Assembly (NCBI GenBank): GCA_028282195.1
Contig: JANQII010000169.1
Location: 1-35,807 of the forward strand
Length of the DNA: 35,807 nt
Source: Prolixibacteraceae bacterium
GTDB taxonomy: Bacteria > Bacteroidota > Bacteroidia > Bacteroidales > Prolixibacteraceae
Direction: 5' to 3'
The notes under the pieces were generated by a model that saw only the letters and a list, made by a program, of their open reading frames with translations, was not told where the DNA came from and made no database searches. Below are positions 27,901 through 35,181 of the stretch, one piece after another. Numbering within the stretch: position 1 is the first letter of the stretch; each line of letters opens with the position of its first letter. The position numbers were made by a program, and so were the translations under genes.

Positions 27901-30797
27901 AAGTTCAACTATCTACCGATAGGGATATCTCAGGTTTAGCACCTGATACTTATTATCTGGATGTAGAAGATAACATTGGCTGTACCGCTGAATATTCAAC
28001 AACTATTGATAATAAAGATCCAATTACTGTTACGAGTACGGCAACAAAACCAGTACTTGATTGCCCGGGTGATGCTACAGCAAGCATTGACATCAATGTT
28101 TCGTCTGACCCATCAAGTGTACTTGAAATTAATTGGTTTAAAGATGGTGTGGAATTACCAGCCCTTCAAAACCAACTAAGCATTATTGACCTTGTTGCCG
28201 GTAAATACCATGTCGAAGTAGTTGACATCAGTGTAGCACCTATCGTATGTATGGTAGCTGACACCACTGAAATTACAGAACCTGCCCCCTTCACTGTTAC
28301 CGAAGAAGCGATATCCGAAACTCCAGCCTGTTTCTCTGAATCATACAAAGGAAGTATTACCTACAAAGTTACAGGAGGTACTGAACCTTACAGCTATCAA
28401 CTGGATGGAGCTGCAAGTATTGACTTCACACCTGATGAGAATGGTTTTGTGCAAATTGCTAATCTTGATACAGGTGATCATGTTATTGAGTTCTTCGAAT
28501 TTTACAACTGCTCACCAGGCGCACCAATCAATTTCAGGATTGAATCGCCTGAACCTATAGAAATTACCTATGATGAAGATAACGACGTTGTAGATGTTGG
28601 ATGTAGCATTAAAGGTAGTATCAAAGTTAATGTAACAGGAGGAACTGCTCCATTCTTCTATGAATGGGTTGGACCAAATAATTTTGCTCAAAGTGGCACC
28701 GGTTTAAACCAGGTCAATAATCTTGAAGAAATAGGTATTTACACGCTTATTGTTACTGATATCAACCAATGTAAATCAGAAGAAATTAACATTGAACTGG
28801 TAGAACTTACTACCGATTTTGAAGTTGTTGAAGTTATCCGAAATGGAGAATGTGCTTCGAACGGTGACGCATCAATTGAGCTTACAGTCTCTAACATTGT
28901 AGTACCTTATACCGTTGAATGGGAGAAATGGGATTTGATCAATCCAGATGATCCTGATTGTGTAACTGATTGTTATTCCTGGCAACCAATGCCTGCAGTA
29001 AGTGGCCAATTAACAATGGATAATTTAGGGCCCGGAGAATATAGGGTTACTATTATTGACGGCAGCAATTCTCTTTGCGACACCTACGTACAAACATTCT
29101 CGTTAGCCAGTTCATCCATCGAAATGTTTGATAATGCTGTTAGGCTTCCTGATTGTGAAGACTCAGATTTTGGCTACGCATTCCGAATGAAAGCCGACAA
29201 TTCTTTGAAATTCTATCTTGATGGTACTGAAATATCATTAACCAGCGGTAGCTTAATTTACAACTCTTTTAATGATCAATACATTATTAAGAACATTGAA
29301 CCGGGAGATCATTTATTAAGGGTTGTCGAAGAACTTCCTTCAGGTGATGAAGGCTGTGATATTTTACAAAACTTCACGGTTGGTGAATTTACAGCTTTGG
29401 CTTATACCGGAGCAACATCCCATGAACTGGATGTTTGCACCCAAATTTATACGTTCACTCTGGACACTTCCCTGGTTGAAGGAGGTGTACCATTTGAAGA
29501 TACCGACGGAAATACATTCTACAATTACGAATGGACAGCACCTGACAATTCTGTAATCAATGGATTTAATGAGGTTCCTGTTTCCATTGGTATATATCAA
29601 CTGGTTATCAAAGATCAGAGAGGTTGTTCAACTGACCCAATTCTTTTCAATTTCAATGTAAGTTATAATGAAATTGAGGTGTTTGAAGAAATCCAAAATG
29701 TAAGCTGTGATGAAAATGTTAATGATGGTTCAATATCCGTAAATATTCAAGGGGGACGTGAGCCATACAGCATAAGCTGGGAAAAAGAAATAGTAAGTCC
29801 AGCAAACGGTGAAACAACTTATTCAATTGTCGATACAGACGTAAGAACAATTAGTGATTTAGCATCTGGCCGTTACAAGCTGACAGTTTTAAGCGACTTT
29901 GATAATTGTGACAGTAACAATCCAATTGTCCGTTACGAAGCATTATACATCGTTAATAAAGATGAAAGTGTTACCATTTTAGACGGGCCATATCTTAGTC
30001 CGGAATTGTGTAGAGGAACTCCTGGCTTCTTAACGATACAAGTAACCGAAATCAATACCGGAAGTACACTTTTCTATTACGATGAAAAATTAGTTAATGC
30101 CAATTTCATTGGAGAAGGCACTTATGAGGTTTACATTGATTCACCTGTTTCAAACGCCATTTTAAATGCAGTAAATGAATCCGGGTGTGGTGCTTTTGTA
30201 ATACTTGAAGATGGCGTAGCTAATCCATCATTCCGTTACGAATCTGAAGGTTTCTTGCAATTTGGGATTACCGGTGTTGGTGAAGAAATTGAATTCATTA
30301 ATACGACCACTGATGTTTACGATAGTCTGACCTGGGATTTTGGCGATGGTTCGGATATCCTTCCATTATCGTTAGATCAGGAAAAAATTGTTGATGTAAT
30401 TCATTCGTACAAAACGGAAGGTGAATTTGATGTTACACTTACTGTATTTAATGCTGCCGGATGTTCCAACGAGGTTCAAAACAAGATTGTTATTGGTAAA
30501 GGTTACAATGTAATGTTCCCAACTGCGTTTACTCCTAATGGAGATGGTATTAATGATTACTTTGAAGGTGGTTTCACGGGAATTGTTGCATTCACCCTGA
30601 ACATTTATGACACCTGGAATAACTTAATTTTTACGACATCCCATGAAACAGCCAACCTTCCTGAACAATGGGGATGGAACGGGACAAGAGAGGATGGGAC
30701 TCCTTTCAACAGCCAGGTTTTCAAATACATTTTCTATGGAACCAGACTTAACCAGGAAGTAATAATTGTAACTGATAATGCTATAATTGTAAAATGA
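18969..30797 (+). CDS. Giant SprB-like surface adhesin with tandem Ig-like repeats and T9SS type B sorting domain
   Basis: This 3942-residue secreted protein is probably a cell-surface adhesin, perhaps used in gliding or attachment. Order: signal peptide (1-25), a beta-rich N-terminal domain (about 26-175), about 26 tandem Ig/PKD-like repeats of roughly 95 residues (about 176-2657), then SprB-type repeats (about 2674-3770; CNGGNDGAI, CGGTDDGAISL, VTGGTEPYSYQ, VTGGTAPFFYEW, IQGGREPYSISW) with one inserted domain at about 2699-2792. A PKD domain (LTWDFGDGSD) and a type B CTD (FPTAFTPNGDGINDYFEGG) finish it. Each Ig-like repeat has two Cys, one in a DQTxC motif and one near the end, probably a disulfide. 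The stop overlaps the porP/sprF start by 4 bases. Confidence 0.92.
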   Translation: MKETGKQMLFTLIGTFCFFNLVLGQVTSNSPYLPIETCGNTFPTSYFTLGDLVFSETSNNDFIAGTTTITINLPANFEFNTAVNPSLTSTGSNVTIITVGTPAYADPQTLQINITIFGTSTVDDITIGGLQIRGITAVTATSNITYSFSATNPFNGLADGATVATVSSGSLTVTSGGTASSDQTLCLNATPAQITIAGASVTSDPTPTPGETYQWQSSTDGTNFADIATGGTAIDFNPPNITESIYYRRQTILSRNGFSCSDFSTSVFLELNQITAGAIIGNQTICEGTVASNLTQSMAASGSGTISYQWEENESGTWSDIVGATNANYSPGAITTSTQYRRRDISDLGGVICTDHTNTVTATVLPAVVGGTAEISSGVPDQTVCSSTIPATISVTGSSGGTSYEWYKSTGGSPYTIIAGEVSATLTFAATPSETTYYARKSIANGTGSTCSAFSSASIVYVNDITAGSINGTQTICNGTNASVLTQNTAASATGTLSYQWESDASGSWTDISGATQATYSPGAIASTTQYRRKDISTLNTIACTEPTNTVTVTVLPTVVGGTAEVSSGVPDQTVCSWDIPATISVTGGSTGLSYQWQSSTDNITFTDIAGEVAENLTFAIAPSVTTYYRREATASGTGSTCSDGSTVSTVFVNQITPGIITGNQTICNGSTAAGITEDTGATHSGALTYEWEANDGGGWNTIVGADLATYSPGAVAATTQYRRKDISTLNGEVCSDYTNTITITVLATVVGGTAEVSSGVADQTICAGDIPAAITVAGASGGTSFQWQSSTDNITFTDIAGEVGASLTFSASPVVTTYYQRVASAAGVGATCSGTSTVSTIFLNQISAGTIAGEQSICNGETASILNETAAASFSGTITYQWESDESGSWADIVGATSATYAPGVLTKTIQYRRKDISTLNGEACFEHTNIVTVTVLAAATGGTAEVSVGVADQTICASDIPATIEVNGGAGGTGYQWQSSTDNVTFNNIPGEVAADLVFTVAPSQTTYYRRQTLNSGGGIDCPELSTVSTVFVNTITSGVIGNNQTICYNSLASNIIELASAVPAGVLTHQWESKVGAGAWGPIGGETDAGFSPGVLTQTTQYRRVDTSTLNGVACPAYSNTITVEVLPEVAGGTSAADETLCADDIPATINVTGAIGVSGQWQSSPDGLAPWTDISGETGLSLAFTAPITATTYYRREVSTTIGIFTCTEHSSITVKTLNVMEAGTIGNDQTVCYGTILPNFSELAAANAAGALTHQWESKTETGAWTTIVGETDATYAPGVMTETMQYRRIDYSTLNTVVCSDITNEITITVSGEFDPGTAAPATQTVCQGGDPAIITVTGGETVGVTYQWYSSTDGGATFNPLIGETSPTYNPPPGIMTSTHYYRETISDTPGTTCSDITAPVFVEVNTFDAGEILSTQTVCGGDTPATITSITGATAAGTITYSWESSTNLTIWTPIVNNQPTYSPGVLAQTTYFRRVATSNLSGLDCSVTSNISSVYVNQFSNDATHEVRMWYGSTGPVTVCFNTSPGEIVENFGLQATVGATISYQWQTSTDNSSWSDIAGANEASFEPPAVTADIFYRRISTTTLNGKACDVESNSIKFEVGGSADPGSVATSNPNSISASSLIEIVPYNTVPSTINNVTLGSGDGSNFRYLWLISTDGSNFIDAPGTNDGESYTPVDPVLQTSWFRRVHYRTYFSIECGVYDTDTEVQIIVPGPGTLDEDQTICINDDPALIESNTGTVEGTSYLSYQWESSTDNIVFNPIAGANSINYDPSAGQFTTTTYLRRITNTIIDGTDYGTISYSETDIVTINVNTITPGTITGDQSICHNTTPNNITNESLPEAHGTATYEWWSSTDGTNYSIITGATASSYTFTAPLTQSTYYKRNDISTFNGLACSDFSNAVFVEVTEVQGGTVSAGQTVCTTDNPSPITVTGSVGAFGQWQDSIAGGTWTNIAGEQSTNLTFTAPISETTYYRRRAWSSFSGGSCEKYSDIATVNVNAISPGQIGSDQLLCYNSLTSNITVVSMPNGSGTITYQWEKNDTGTWGDIVGANQPTYSPGNLTTTTIFRRKDISTLNGVDCTAYTNEVTIEILPEVQGGTTNGDQTVCSTDNPATIVVTGTLGTNKQWQSSANGTTGWTNIAGETGTSLAFAAPLAQTTYFRLRVWETFGALTCEEFSPVATIYVNEIVAGAIGSDQLLCYNSPVANLTVTTPASGSGVMSYQWEKNDTGTWEEILNATQPTYSPGALTTTTLFRRKAISTLYGDDCPLYSNEVTVEILPEVQGGTTNGDQTVCSTDNPANIVVTGALGTNKQWESSTDGTTWNPVAGETGTTLAFSAPITETTMYRLHVWEVSGALTCEKYSPVVTLTLNEISPGQIGSDQVLCYNSTVANFSVVTPATGTGTVSYQWEKDDSGTWEDIIGATQPTYSPGALTKTTQFRRKDISTVDGSPCSVYTNIVTVDIFNELVGGTADADQFVCLGEIPASISTDGIKGAEAIWQQSTDGATWTDVVGQNGVTLFFSAALTETTHFRWRTWTTTIDLTCEDYSTVSTVNVNAIEPGEITADQTLCGGDLADTFTETKAAVSSGLLSHQWQSSTDLFNWNDIAGETSSTYGSSPAVTTYFRRKDISTLAGSHVCFAYTDTVKITIDEYPVIDDATIAANDITPVSCNGGNDGAINIPLSRITGGNVAQAQIVDIVLSGTPAVDDVYSLIINGTVYSHTVVLNALSNPQTNDEVAADLAAAISNPAVIVSVTGATIKLTAQTAGSPFTVFASTGASVNGKMTTQVVQENKLPNVYEWTEVGDPTVISTNLSISDLTGGYYQLLVSNAVCTDTAVFEVPEPEPLVIELDTTCNNSITVRISGGNENYEVTLIKPDASTEVKNTAGDVTFSDLIRGQTYTIEVVDAPCTQTFTKVATIPLGLNIDEDLITVTNIQCGGTDDGAISLDPNTITGGVEPYKYSWSIFDGGVKVQLSTDRDISGLAPDTYYLDVEDNIGCTAEYSTTIDNKDPITVTSTATKPVLDCPGDATASIDINVSSDPSSVLEINWFKDGVELPALQNQLSIIDLVAGKYHVEVVDISVAPIVCMVADTTEITEPAPFTVTEEAISETPACFSESYKGSITYKVTGGTEPYSYQLDGAASIDFTPDENGFVQIANLDTGDHVIEFFEFYNCSPGAPINFRIESPEPIEITYDEDNDVVDVGCSIKGSIKVNVTGGTAPFFYEWVGPNNFAQSGTGLNQVNNLEEIGIYTLIVTDINQCKSEEINIELVELTTDFEVVEVIRNGECASNGDASIELTVSNIVVPYTVEWEKWDLINPDDPDCVTDCYSWQPMPAVSGQLTMDNLGPGEYRVTIIDGSNSLCDTYVQTFSLASSSIEMFDNAVRLPDCEDSDFGYAFRMKADNSLKFYLDGTEISLTSGSLIYNSFNDQYIIKNIEPGDHLLRVVEELPSGDEGCDILQNFTVGEFTALAYTGATSHELDVCTQIYTFTLDTSLVEGGVPFEDTDGNTFYNYEWTAPDNSVINGFNEVPVSIGIYQLVIKDQRGCSTDPILFNFNVSYNEIEVFEEIQNVSCDENVNDGSISVNIQGGREPYSISWEKEIVSPANGETTYSIVDTDVRTISDLASGRYKLTVLSDFDNCDSNNPIVRYEALYIVNKDESVTILDGPYLSPELCRGTPGFLTIQVTEINTGSTLFYYDEKLVNANFIGEGTYEVYIDSPVSNAILNAVNESGCGAFVILEDGVANPSFRYESEGFLQFGITGVGEEIEFINTTTDVYDSLTWDFGDGSDILPLSLDQEKIVDVIHSYKTEGEFDVTLTVFNAAGCSNEVQNKIVIGKGYNVMFPTAFTPNGDGINDYFEGGFTGIVAFTLNIYDTWNNLIFTTSHETANLPEQWGWNGTREDGTPFNSQVFKYIFYGTRLNQEVIIVTDNAIIVK
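19494..26943 (+). repeat. About 26 tandem Ig-like coding repeats in an alternating A/B pattern
   Basis: Units of about 285 bases alternate. A-type units run from roughly AGxIxGNQTICNG through YQWE, ATYSPGA and TQYRRKDISTLNG. B-type units run from GGTAEVSSGVxDQTxC through YQWQSSTD, DIAGEV and TTYYRR. An A+B pair is about 190 residues (about 565 bases). Units near 25275 and 25839 share long nearly identical stretches about 564 bases apart, suggesting recent duplication. The middle units (about 22920-24420) are the most diverged and depart from the alternation. Confidence 0.85.
27066..27345 (+). other. Inserted beta-domain within the first SprB-type repeat
   Basis: Between SRITGG and the expected continuation YEWTEVGDP, about 93 residues are inserted: DIVLSGTPAVDDVYSLIING, then DEVAADLAAAISNPA, then ATIKLTAQTAGSPFTVFAS. 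This resembles a repeated beta-domain of large phage, RTX and T9SS surface proteins (VTLSGTPxxGDxYxVxINGxxY...GTPFTV). It looks like a domain nested inside another repeat. Its function is unknown. Confidence 0.5.
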
Positions 30798-31825
30798 TCG
30801 TGAAAAAGAGACATATATTATTCCTTCTGATTTCCTTGCTTAGTGGGACCAAAGCATTATTCAGTCAGGATGAATTTATCCAGAACATGGATCAAATACC
30901 ATCTTACATAAACCCAAGTTTCCATGCTTTTAACGAGGGTACAATGGTTGGTGTTGTTAATGAATTTTCAGGTAAGTCCTCACTTAATGCTGTAGAAAAC
31001 AGATATGCTTTCTTCAATAATTTCTTCACCAATAACAACTTTGGAATTGGTATGGATATTTTATCCACAAAACTAAGAAACTCTGCATACCAAAATACAA
31101 AAGTAAACTTGTCTTATATATATCGTGTGCAACTTAACCGGTTTTGGATTTTCTATCCGGCAGTAACAGCAGGTTATACCACAGCTTCTTTTGATTACAA
31201 CAACATCATATTTGAAGATCAAATTGATATTCATACCGGGGAAATCAGCAACTTTACGATTGATCCTGTTATTTTATCTGATCGCGTAAGCTCTATTGAT
31301 TTTGGTGTTTCATTTTTAGTTCATAACAGAAAGAACACACTCTTTGGTGTTTCTGCCAAACATATCAATCGCCCTAAATTTTCGTTTGTAAAGAATGATG
31401 ATGATAAAATCAATATGCTGATATCATCACAACTGGGGTATCAGATTCACCTTAATAAATACAATCGTCGTGGACTTTTACCAAGGTATAGCTACTTGTA
31501 CTTCTATAATGTGGCAACCAAACAAGGCGATAAAATCCGTTTTGACTTTTACCAGCAATTAATCATAAATGAATTTTCAATTGGTTTAAACCAGCACATT
31601 AATACTGCACAAATCTACGATACAGGAGAGTTAGGGGTTAGCACATCATTACACATTGAAAATATGCTACTTGGGCTAAACTATAAAATGCCTCTTAGCC
31701 CAAAAGCTAAAAAATTCATTCCCAATGTTATAGAAATATTTTTGACTTTCGATTTATCATCTAACCGTGGCCGTAGAAACAGAAATTACAGTCGTTTCTA
31801 TTCTCACCATTACAGGGTATTCTAA
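30794..31825 (+). CDS. PorP/SprF-family type IX secretion outer-membrane protein
   Basis: This 343-residue protein has a signal peptide (1-25, ending near LFSQ) and then the PorP/SprF pattern: DQIPSYINPSFHAFNEG, NNFGIGMDILSTKLR, VNLSYIYRVQLNRFW and repeated amphipathic strands ending near FDLSSNRG. The family forms outer-membrane beta-barrels that work with specific type B T9SS substrates, such as SprF for SprB. The ATGA overlap with the adhesin gene implies translational coupling and a dedicated partner role. The remaining T9SS core genes are not in this window. Confidence 0.93.
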   Translation: MIVKKRHILFLLISLLSGTKALFSQDEFIQNMDQIPSYINPSFHAFNEGTMVGVVNEFSGKSSLNAVENRYAFFNNFFTNNNFGIGMDILSTKLRNSAYQNTKVNLSYIYRVQLNRFWIFYPAVTAGYTTASFDYNNIIFEDQIDIHTGEISNFTIDPVILSDRVSSIDFGVSFLVHNRKNTLFGVSAKHINRPKFSFVKNDDDKINMLISSQLGYQIHLNKYNRRGLLPRYSYLYFYNVATKQGDKIRFDFYQQLIINEFSIGLNQHINTAQIYDTGELGVSTSLHIENMLLGLNYKMPLSPKAKKFIPNVIEIFLTFDLSSNRGRRNRNYSRFYSHHYRVF

Positions 31826-32385
31826 ACCTGGTTTCTGGATTTTTAGCTTGAAGAATTTAACTGTACGAATGGGGAAGATGAGAATGGAAGGATGAGAAAG
31901 CAATAAGCTCTGGTTTAACTCGTAACAAGTACCTTGCTTGATTCTTGGCTCTTGTTTCCTGGCTATTTTGTCTCCCTTTACCTTTACCCGTTCCTTCTAC
32001 GGGACTCATGCACTTATGAACTTTGGTACTTTTTTTGTCTCCGTTACTTTATTGTATATAATTAAAAAAAGCCTAAATATCCACCCCAAAAGAAGGTGGG
32101 TTTGATTGCACCCATAGGCGCTTCAAGGAAAAACAATACAGAAAGTCAAAATAAGAAACAAAAAATGTAAAAACCAGCCAGGAACTTTCTGATTAGATAT
32201 TTCCTGTCTGCCGTCCCTGCAGGAGGAAATCCGACAGGTAGGCTTATTCGATATTTTACATTTTCTTTTCTTGTATAAAGATCAAGGCACAGCCCTTTAA
32301 ACATGACCACCACCAAAGGAGGTGGGTTTTTAAATGTTATACTAAAGCTAAATCAACGATTCCCAACCTTCAGTTTAATAAATTG
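31826..32385. repeat. 560-base gene-free gap with hairpin repeats
   Basis: No gene is evident. AAAATGTAAAA (32162-32172) and TTTTACATTTT (32254-32264) are perfect inverted repeats enclosing CCTGTC (32203-32208) and GACAGG (32233-32238), so a nested palindrome of about 100 bases is present. Two similar small hairpins in the same orientation flank it: CCACC/GGTGG at 32081-32099, followed by GTTTGATT, and CCACC/GGTGG at 32307-32325, followed by GTTTT. The left part is low-complexity T- and C-rich sequence typical of Bacteroidota spacers. Confidence 0.5.
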
Positions 32386-32393
32386 TATATTTG
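32386..32393 (+). promoter_or_regulatory. Candidate -7 box for the ATPase/TOPRIM module
   Basis: TATATTTG matches TAnnTTTG and ends 16 bases before ATG 32410. It overlaps an alternative upstream start (32383), which argues against that longer frame. No clear -33 box was found. Confidence 0.4.
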
Positions 32394-32409
32394 TAAAAAA
32401 GTAAAAAAC

Positions 32410-33639
32410 ATGATAAAATCAATCGAATTAGAAAACTTCTTTTCATTTGATGAAAAAACAAAGATTGACCTAAATTCGGATATTAATATTCTTGTTGGAA
32501 TTAATGGGAGTGGTAAATCTAATTTTTTAAAATCAATTCGCTTACTTTTTGACGGTATTGCTGGAAATGGTTTTGAAAAACTATTTCTAAAAGACTGGGG
32601 GGGATTCAGTACTGTTGGGAACTTCAATGAATCTCAATCAGATACTATTCGCATCAGTTATGAATTTGATAAAAATGCTTTAAATAAGAAAATTGATAAT
32701 AAGGGATATCGGTTTCCATGTAATCCTGTCTATGAAATTACTATTCATAAATCTGGTACTACATCATATTATCTGGAAGAGTACATTTACAGTCAAAATG
32801 AAGAAAAAGAATATGATTCCCCTTTTGTATTTCTCAAAATGAAAAATGGAAAAGGGCAAATTTCAACCAGGGAAAAAAGTAAAATCAGTATTCAGTACTA
32901 TCCTCAAACTGATGGAGATTTATCATTCAAAGAACAAGAACTGGTTTTAAGACAAATTTCGGATCCTAACAGATTTTTACCATTATTTGCATTAAAAGCT
33001 GCAATTGAGTCCGTAGTCGCTTATGACTATTTTGATACCACTTTGAAAAGCCCTATTAGACAACCGGCAACATACAGCACAGAGAATCAACTTCTTGCGT
33101 CAGGAGAAAATCTTGTTCAGATATTACATCGTATTAAAAATCACCACTCCCTTGATTATGATAAAATTGAAAATTTACTCAAAAATGCAAATCATAATTT
33201 TAAAGACATTAATTTTGATTTTCTTGGTTCAAAGTTTTATCTCGTTTTACGAGAAAAAGGATTAGCCAAAACTGTTGGAGTTGAACATATCTCAGATGGA
33301 ACATTAAGGTTTCTTTTATTACTGTCTATATTGTACAATCCCGACAGAGGAAGTATGGTTTGCATTGATGAACCAGAAATTGGTTTACATCCTGACATGA
33401 TAAATACCGTTTCGGAAGCAATTAAATATGCTTCAAAGAATACTCAATTAATCATTGCTACACACTCCCCACTTTCATTAAATTCATTTGACATTTCAGA
33501 CATTCTAATTTTCGAAAAAGATTTATCGAATAAAACACAGGTTTCAATAAAAGATGAAGATGAATTTGAGGATTGGAATGAAGACTATCTCTTAGGTCAA
33601 CTCTGGTTAAACGGTAAACTTGGAGGGAAAAGATGGTAA
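32410..33639 (+). CDS. AAA15/AAA21-type (ABC-like) ATPase, probable defence protein
   Basis: This 409-residue cytoplasmic ATPase belongs to the SMC/OLD-like branch of ABC ATPases. It starts IKSIELENFFSFDE, with Walker A GINGSGKS (30-37). A divergent middle region follows, then a signature-like segment ISDGTLRFLLLLS (near 295), Walker B SMVCIDEPEIGLHP (near 315-328) and a switch His in IIATHSPLSLNSF (near 350). It ends in LWLNGKLGGKRW and has no fused TOPRIM domain, unlike OLD or GajA. Instead the next gene, overlapping by 7 bases, supplies a TOPRIM-like protein. This arrangement recalls PARIS AriA/AriB and similar abortive-infection pairs. The pair is AT-rich compared with its neighbours. An anti-phage role is inference. 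Confidence 0.8.
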   Translation: MIKSIELENFFSFDEKTKIDLNSDINILVGINGSGKSNFLKSIRLLFDGIAGNGFEKLFLKDWGGFSTVGNFNESQSDTIRISYEFDKNALNKKIDNKGYRFPCNPVYEITIHKSGTTSYYLEEYIYSQNEEKEYDSPFVFLKMKNGKGQISTREKSKISIQYYPQTDGDLSFKEQELVLRQISDPNRFLPLFALKAAIESVVAYDYFDTTLKSPIRQPATYSTENQLLASGENLVQILHRIKNHHSLDYDKIENLLKNANHNFKDINFDFLGSKFYLVLREKGLAKTVGVEHISDGTLRFLLLLSILYNPDRGSMVCIDEPEIGLHPDMINTVSEAIKYASKNTQLIIATHSPLSLNSFDISDILIFEKDLSNKTQVSIKDEDEFEDWNEDYLLGQLWLNGKLGGKRW

Positions 33640-34289
33640 CAATTAAAATTGTTATTGAGGGAGGTGTTATGCCTGGCAATAAAATAGAAGCTCAAACCTT
33701 TGTAAACAGTGAAAAACTTAGAGAAAGTTTCTATAAATTATTAACTCAGGTTGTGAGTCCTGAATATTTCAATTTAGAAATCGAAATGGGTGCCGGGGAA
33801 AAAAATGCAGGTAAATTATTTAAAGAACGTATTCAGAAAAATCATTGCTCTCTGCTAATAGACCTTGACGGTGCAAAAGATAAAAGAACGACAAAAATCG
33901 AAACATTAGAATTAGAAGAATATGCTGATTTTGTGTTTTTTATGATTCAAAAAATGGAAAGTTGGATTTTATCTCAACCAGATTCAATAGAAAAAGGAAT
34001 GTCTTTCTACAAAAGAGAAAAAAGACATTTGCTGTTAGCCAATGATGAAATCTTTCAAAAACACCCAACTGAAATTGTCCATCCCGATGACAAACTAAAC
34101 ACAATACTAAGCAGATTCTACACATTCAAAAAAAGAGAAAAAATCAAAAAGAAAAAATACGGCAAGTTGAAAGATGCACCACTATTTATTAAAAATTTGG
34201 ATGCCAACAAATTAAGGGAAACATTTGAAGATGTTGAAAATCTTTTCGGATTCCTTGAAAAAACGATGCACAATAAATTGCAAATGTAA
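33633..34289 (+). CDS. DUF4276-like (TOPRIM-fold) protein, probable nuclease partner of the ATPase
   Basis: This 218-residue cytoplasmic protein has the layout of DUF4276/TOPRIM proteins. A first strand ends in an acidic residue (VTIKIVIEGG, Glu9), followed by a helix and then LLIDLDGAKD with a DxD pair. Downstream are MESWILSQP and a basic stretch (YTFKKREKIKKKKYGK) before LKDAPLFIKNL. Glu plus DxD are the expected metal ligands of TOPRIM nucleases and primases. The start overlaps the ATPase gene and has a GGAGG (33622-33626) at Shine-Dalgarno spacing, uncommon in this phylum, though the stretch also encodes ATPase residues. It probably acts as the effector controlled by the ATPase. No active-site loss is apparent. 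Confidence 0.7.
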   Translation: MVTIKIVIEGGVMPGNKIEAQTFVNSEKLRESFYKLLTQVVSPEYFNLEIEMGAGEKNAGKLFKERIQKNHCSLLIDLDGAKDKRTTKIETLELEEYADFVFFMIQKMESWILSQPDSIEKGMSFYKREKRHLLLANDEIFQKHPTEIVHPDDKLNTILSRFYTFKKREKIKKKKYGKLKDAPLFIKNLDANKLRETFEDVENLFGFLEKTMHNKLQM

Positions 34290-34761
34290 TGCGGGTGGGC
34301 GTGGTATTCCTGCAGTATCACCCTGCTCAGTTTCTTACACCAACGTTACTGCTTTGAATAAACTTAGGGTATGCATCAATGAAGATCCACCGGAAATTTA
34401 AACTGATCCTAAACCTGGCCAAAGAAACAGGCCTTCAGCACTAAACACAAAATCTAATTAACAGTATGCTGATCAGATCAGTAAAGCACCAAAAAAAATC
34501 GATAAAAAAAGGTAGGGAAATTACCCAATTCGGGGTTACCTTTTCCAAGAAAACCGATTAATAATAAACTGATTTACTGTTGCTTCCAAGTTACAAACAG
34601 GCACTTGTTAACAACTCACTTCTAGTCAGTTATCCAATTTTATCGTACTTTTAAAGTGCGATGAGTGAATTAGACATTTTTATTTAAAAAAATCTCTAAC
34701 AGGTTGATTGAATTGCGGTTCGTCAGGTTTGATGATGTAAGTAATTGTACAGGAAACTCAA
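34290..34761. other. 472-base gap after the ATPase/TOPRIM pair
   Basis: No gene is convincing here. The one structured part is the GGTAGGG element at 34507-34544. The rest is AT-rich with scattered stops in all frames. Confidence 0.4.
34507..34544. promoter_or_regulatory. GGTAGGGAA...CGGGGT element, second copy, with terminator-like arms
   Basis: AAAAGGTA (34507-34514) and TACCTTTT (34537-34544) are inverted repeats. Between them GGG-AAATTA-CCC forms a small inner hairpin, then AATTCGGGGT follows. The sequence resembles the element at 18681-18715 upstream of the giant adhesin, which lacks most of this pairing. It may be a bidirectional terminator for the TOPRIM gene, or a regulatory element of the following adhesin region. 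Confidence 0.4.
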
Positions 34762-35084
34762 ATGAGTAAGATTAACCTAATAGGGGTATTTTTTTTAAGG
34801 GCAGTTTTCTTTTGTGAGGACACCACCCCTTCAGTTGATATATTATCAATTGATGTAAAAAAATCCCTTTTTGGTATAGAAAAATTTGTAGAGGTTTCTG
34901 TCAATTGTTTCTTTAGGGAAAGGGGATTTCTGACTTTGAAGTAAATCACTCTGTAATCATCAGCGATGGAGATGGTAATCCATTTGCGATGACAGAGGTA
35001 CGCCAAAACAGATCATTGATTTTGGAAGCCTTAAAGTTAGAGCAACACTTCTTTACATCAACATTCCTGAATTTTAAGTTATAG
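34762..35084 (+). pseudogene. Possible frameshifted small gene or remnant
   Basis: A frame from ATG 34762 (MSKINLIGVFFLRAVFF, signal-like) runs 60 codons to 34944. Overlapping it in another frame, from about 34917 to the TAG at 35082-35084, is a protein-like stretch (ISDFEVNHSVIISDGDGNPF, then EVRQNRSLILEALKLEQ). Joining them near a purine run at 34915-34925 would give a protein of about 107 residues. No family is recognised. A minus-strand frame (35006-34758) also covers part of the region, so coding is unproven on either strand. Confidence 0.25.
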
Positions 35085-35181
35085 AACGAGGTATAATTAA
35101 ATAACTGTGGGCTTACTTGACAAAGCATATGGAATGGGCAATTAATATGCTTTGAGATGGAGATGGGCAAATCTCTTGTAT

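Noticed and set aside
32383..32409. ATPase starting nine codons earlier
   Set aside because: It would overlap the TATATTTG box, and the family begins at the IKSIELENF strand encoded from 32410.
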